Assembly: GCF_018139145.2 (NCBI RefSeq)
Contig: NC_059476.1
Span: 8,159,501 to 8,223,500 of the forward strand
Direction: 5' to 3'
DNA from: Gymnogyps californianus
Taxonomy: Eukaryota; Chordata; Aves; Accipitriformes; Cathartidae
Length of the DNA: 64,000 nucleotides
Shown: one piece after another, positions 63,101 through 64,000 of the stretch
How the letters are laid out: each line of letters begins with the position of its first letter
Numbering within the stretch: the stretch's first letter is position 1
The notes under the pieces: generated by a model
What the model saw: the letters and a program-made list of their open reading frames with translations, nothing else
Told to the model about the DNA's origin: nothing
The model's database searches: none
Made by a program: the position numbers and the translations under genes

Positions 63101-63336
63101 ATCTTCACAAATATTTTAACCAAAAGTCAGTATCTTCAGATCTATACTTATGTCATCTGTTTCCATTTTTAGGTACTTAGTTTGGAACAAGTATTATGTC
63201 TCTGCACCCTCAGATCCATTTGATGTTAATTGAAGCTATATATTTTCCCTAGCTGAAGGAAGAAAACAAAACCAAAAAAATCCCTTAGAAATCTGAAGCT
63301 GGATATGCAGAAAGGTTTTTTTAATTAGAAAAACAG

Positions 63337-63425
63337 CCATAAAGTTTTTCACATCTAAACAAGTGTATAAATATATTTATACACACATTAGATATACATA
63401 AGTTGTGCATATATATAAATACATG
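63337..63425. repeat. AT-rich simple sequence
   Basis: Imperfect ATATAT/TATAAA repeats with scattered ACAC. Length and purity are too low to name a repeat family. Confidence 0.55.
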
Positions 63426-63813
63426 CACTGTACAGCAGCTTGTAAACTAAAAATACAATCACTTTACATAACAATGTGAACTACATGTGAAGTGAGCAAA
63501 GGATTACAGTGTTCGTAACTTTATAACACAAACAAACACGTCATTGATCTCTACTGTAATCTCTCCCCCTTTCAAACCAGTGATTTCCACTGGTCTAAAT
63601 CAGGTGCACATTTGTGATAGAGACAAAACTACACAGTATATATGACTTCCTTGAACTAGTTAAGTGTATGACAAGTAACTTGCTTAAATTATAAATTACT
63701 ATTCTGTCACATGGTATTTCTGTGAAATATGAAGTCAAAATAGATTTATGTAGCCTGTTCTTAGGGAATATGAAAAACACCATGTGATGAAGGTGTTGAT
63801 AGATGTTGTACAT

Positions 63814-63841
63814 ACTCATGTATAACTCATGTATACTCATA
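63814..63841. repeat. 11-bp tandem repeat, two and a half copies
   Basis: ACTCATGTATA at 63814-63824 is followed directly by an identical copy at 63825-63835 and a partial third copy. Confidence 0.8.
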
Positions 63842-64000
63842 ATTTTTTGGATCTGACACCTATGTATAAACTGTAGATAAAATTGTCCTCTCTATGGACA
63901 TGTGTATATATAAATAAAGGAAAGACAGTTTGGAAAATGCATGTGCATATAACAAACTATGACAGTAGGATGCTTAGGCTGCCCCTACATTAGTAAGTGG

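Larger units (their letters stand above)
51480..64000 (+). other. PDZD8: intron 3, partial (more than 12.5 kb)
   Basis: Begins GTAAAA. I looked for the next coding piece (start of the PDZ domain, VELIKG-like then GYAGHV-like residues) and did not find it, so the acceptor lies beyond the window. The sequence is AT-rich with a G+C-richer block at about 52700-53060, a near-perfect palindrome at 58337-58361, a G-rich tract at 60131-60149 and AT-rich simple sequence near 63360-63420. No other gene is supported. Confidence 0.8.

Noticed and set aside
51480..64000. Search for the next PDZD8 coding exon (PDZ domain)
   Set aside because: No acceptor followed by VELIKG- or GYAGHV-like codons was found by reading; the exon is presumed to lie past 64000.
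1..64000. tRNA genes, CRISPR arrays, rRNA and bacterial-type operons
   Set aside because: No B-box-like tRNA sequence with a matching cloverleaf, no regularly spaced direct repeats and no rRNA-like sequence were seen.

Overview
The window looks like vertebrate, most probably avian, nuclear DNA. The evidence is split exons with canonical GT/AG junctions, long AT-rich non-coding stretches, a CpG island over a first exon, and a solo LTR (18691-19315) of a type I know as common in bird genomes. No bacterial-style gene organisation, rRNA, tRNA or CRISPR array is present.

Only one gene can be supported: the 5' part of a PDZD8-family gene on the + strand. Exon 1 (25052-25956) encodes an N-terminal membrane anchor, a Pro/Ala/Gln-rich linker and almost the whole SMP lipid-transfer domain. 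Exon 2 (45613-45735) and exon 3 (51377-51479) join in perfect phase and carry the reading frame to residue 377, just before the place where the PDZ domain should begin. The remaining exons (PDZ, C1 and coiled-coil parts of the family) are not in the window, so intron 3 runs off the right edge. Exon 1 lies in a CpG island (about 24255-25800) with a TATA-less promoter region holding an NRF1-type palindrome, a CRE half-site and GC boxes. A five-codon, strong-Kozak upstream ORF ends 39 bases before the main start.

Layout: 1-24254 is intergenic DNA with small tandem repeats, microsatellites, one minus-oriented solo LTR and one unexplained CpG-retaining block (about 23640-23890) open in both strands. 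24255-25956 is promoter, CpG island and exon 1. 25957-64000 is three introns and two short exons. The introns contain short hairpins, homopolymer runs, a G-rich tract, and a probable CR1 LINE remnant near 31150-31205.

The encoded protein should sit in the endoplasmic reticulum membrane and tether it to mitochondria or late endosomes/lysosomes while moving lipid through its SMP domain. This comes from knowledge of the family; the sequence itself shows the anchor and the SMP region. I found no clear candidate for an entirely new system. The best leads are the uORF arrangement, the question of PDZD8 orthologue versus paralogue, the two-strand open block at 23.6-23.9 kb, a CLEAR-like E-box upstream of a lysosome-contact gene, and several near-perfect inverted repeats.
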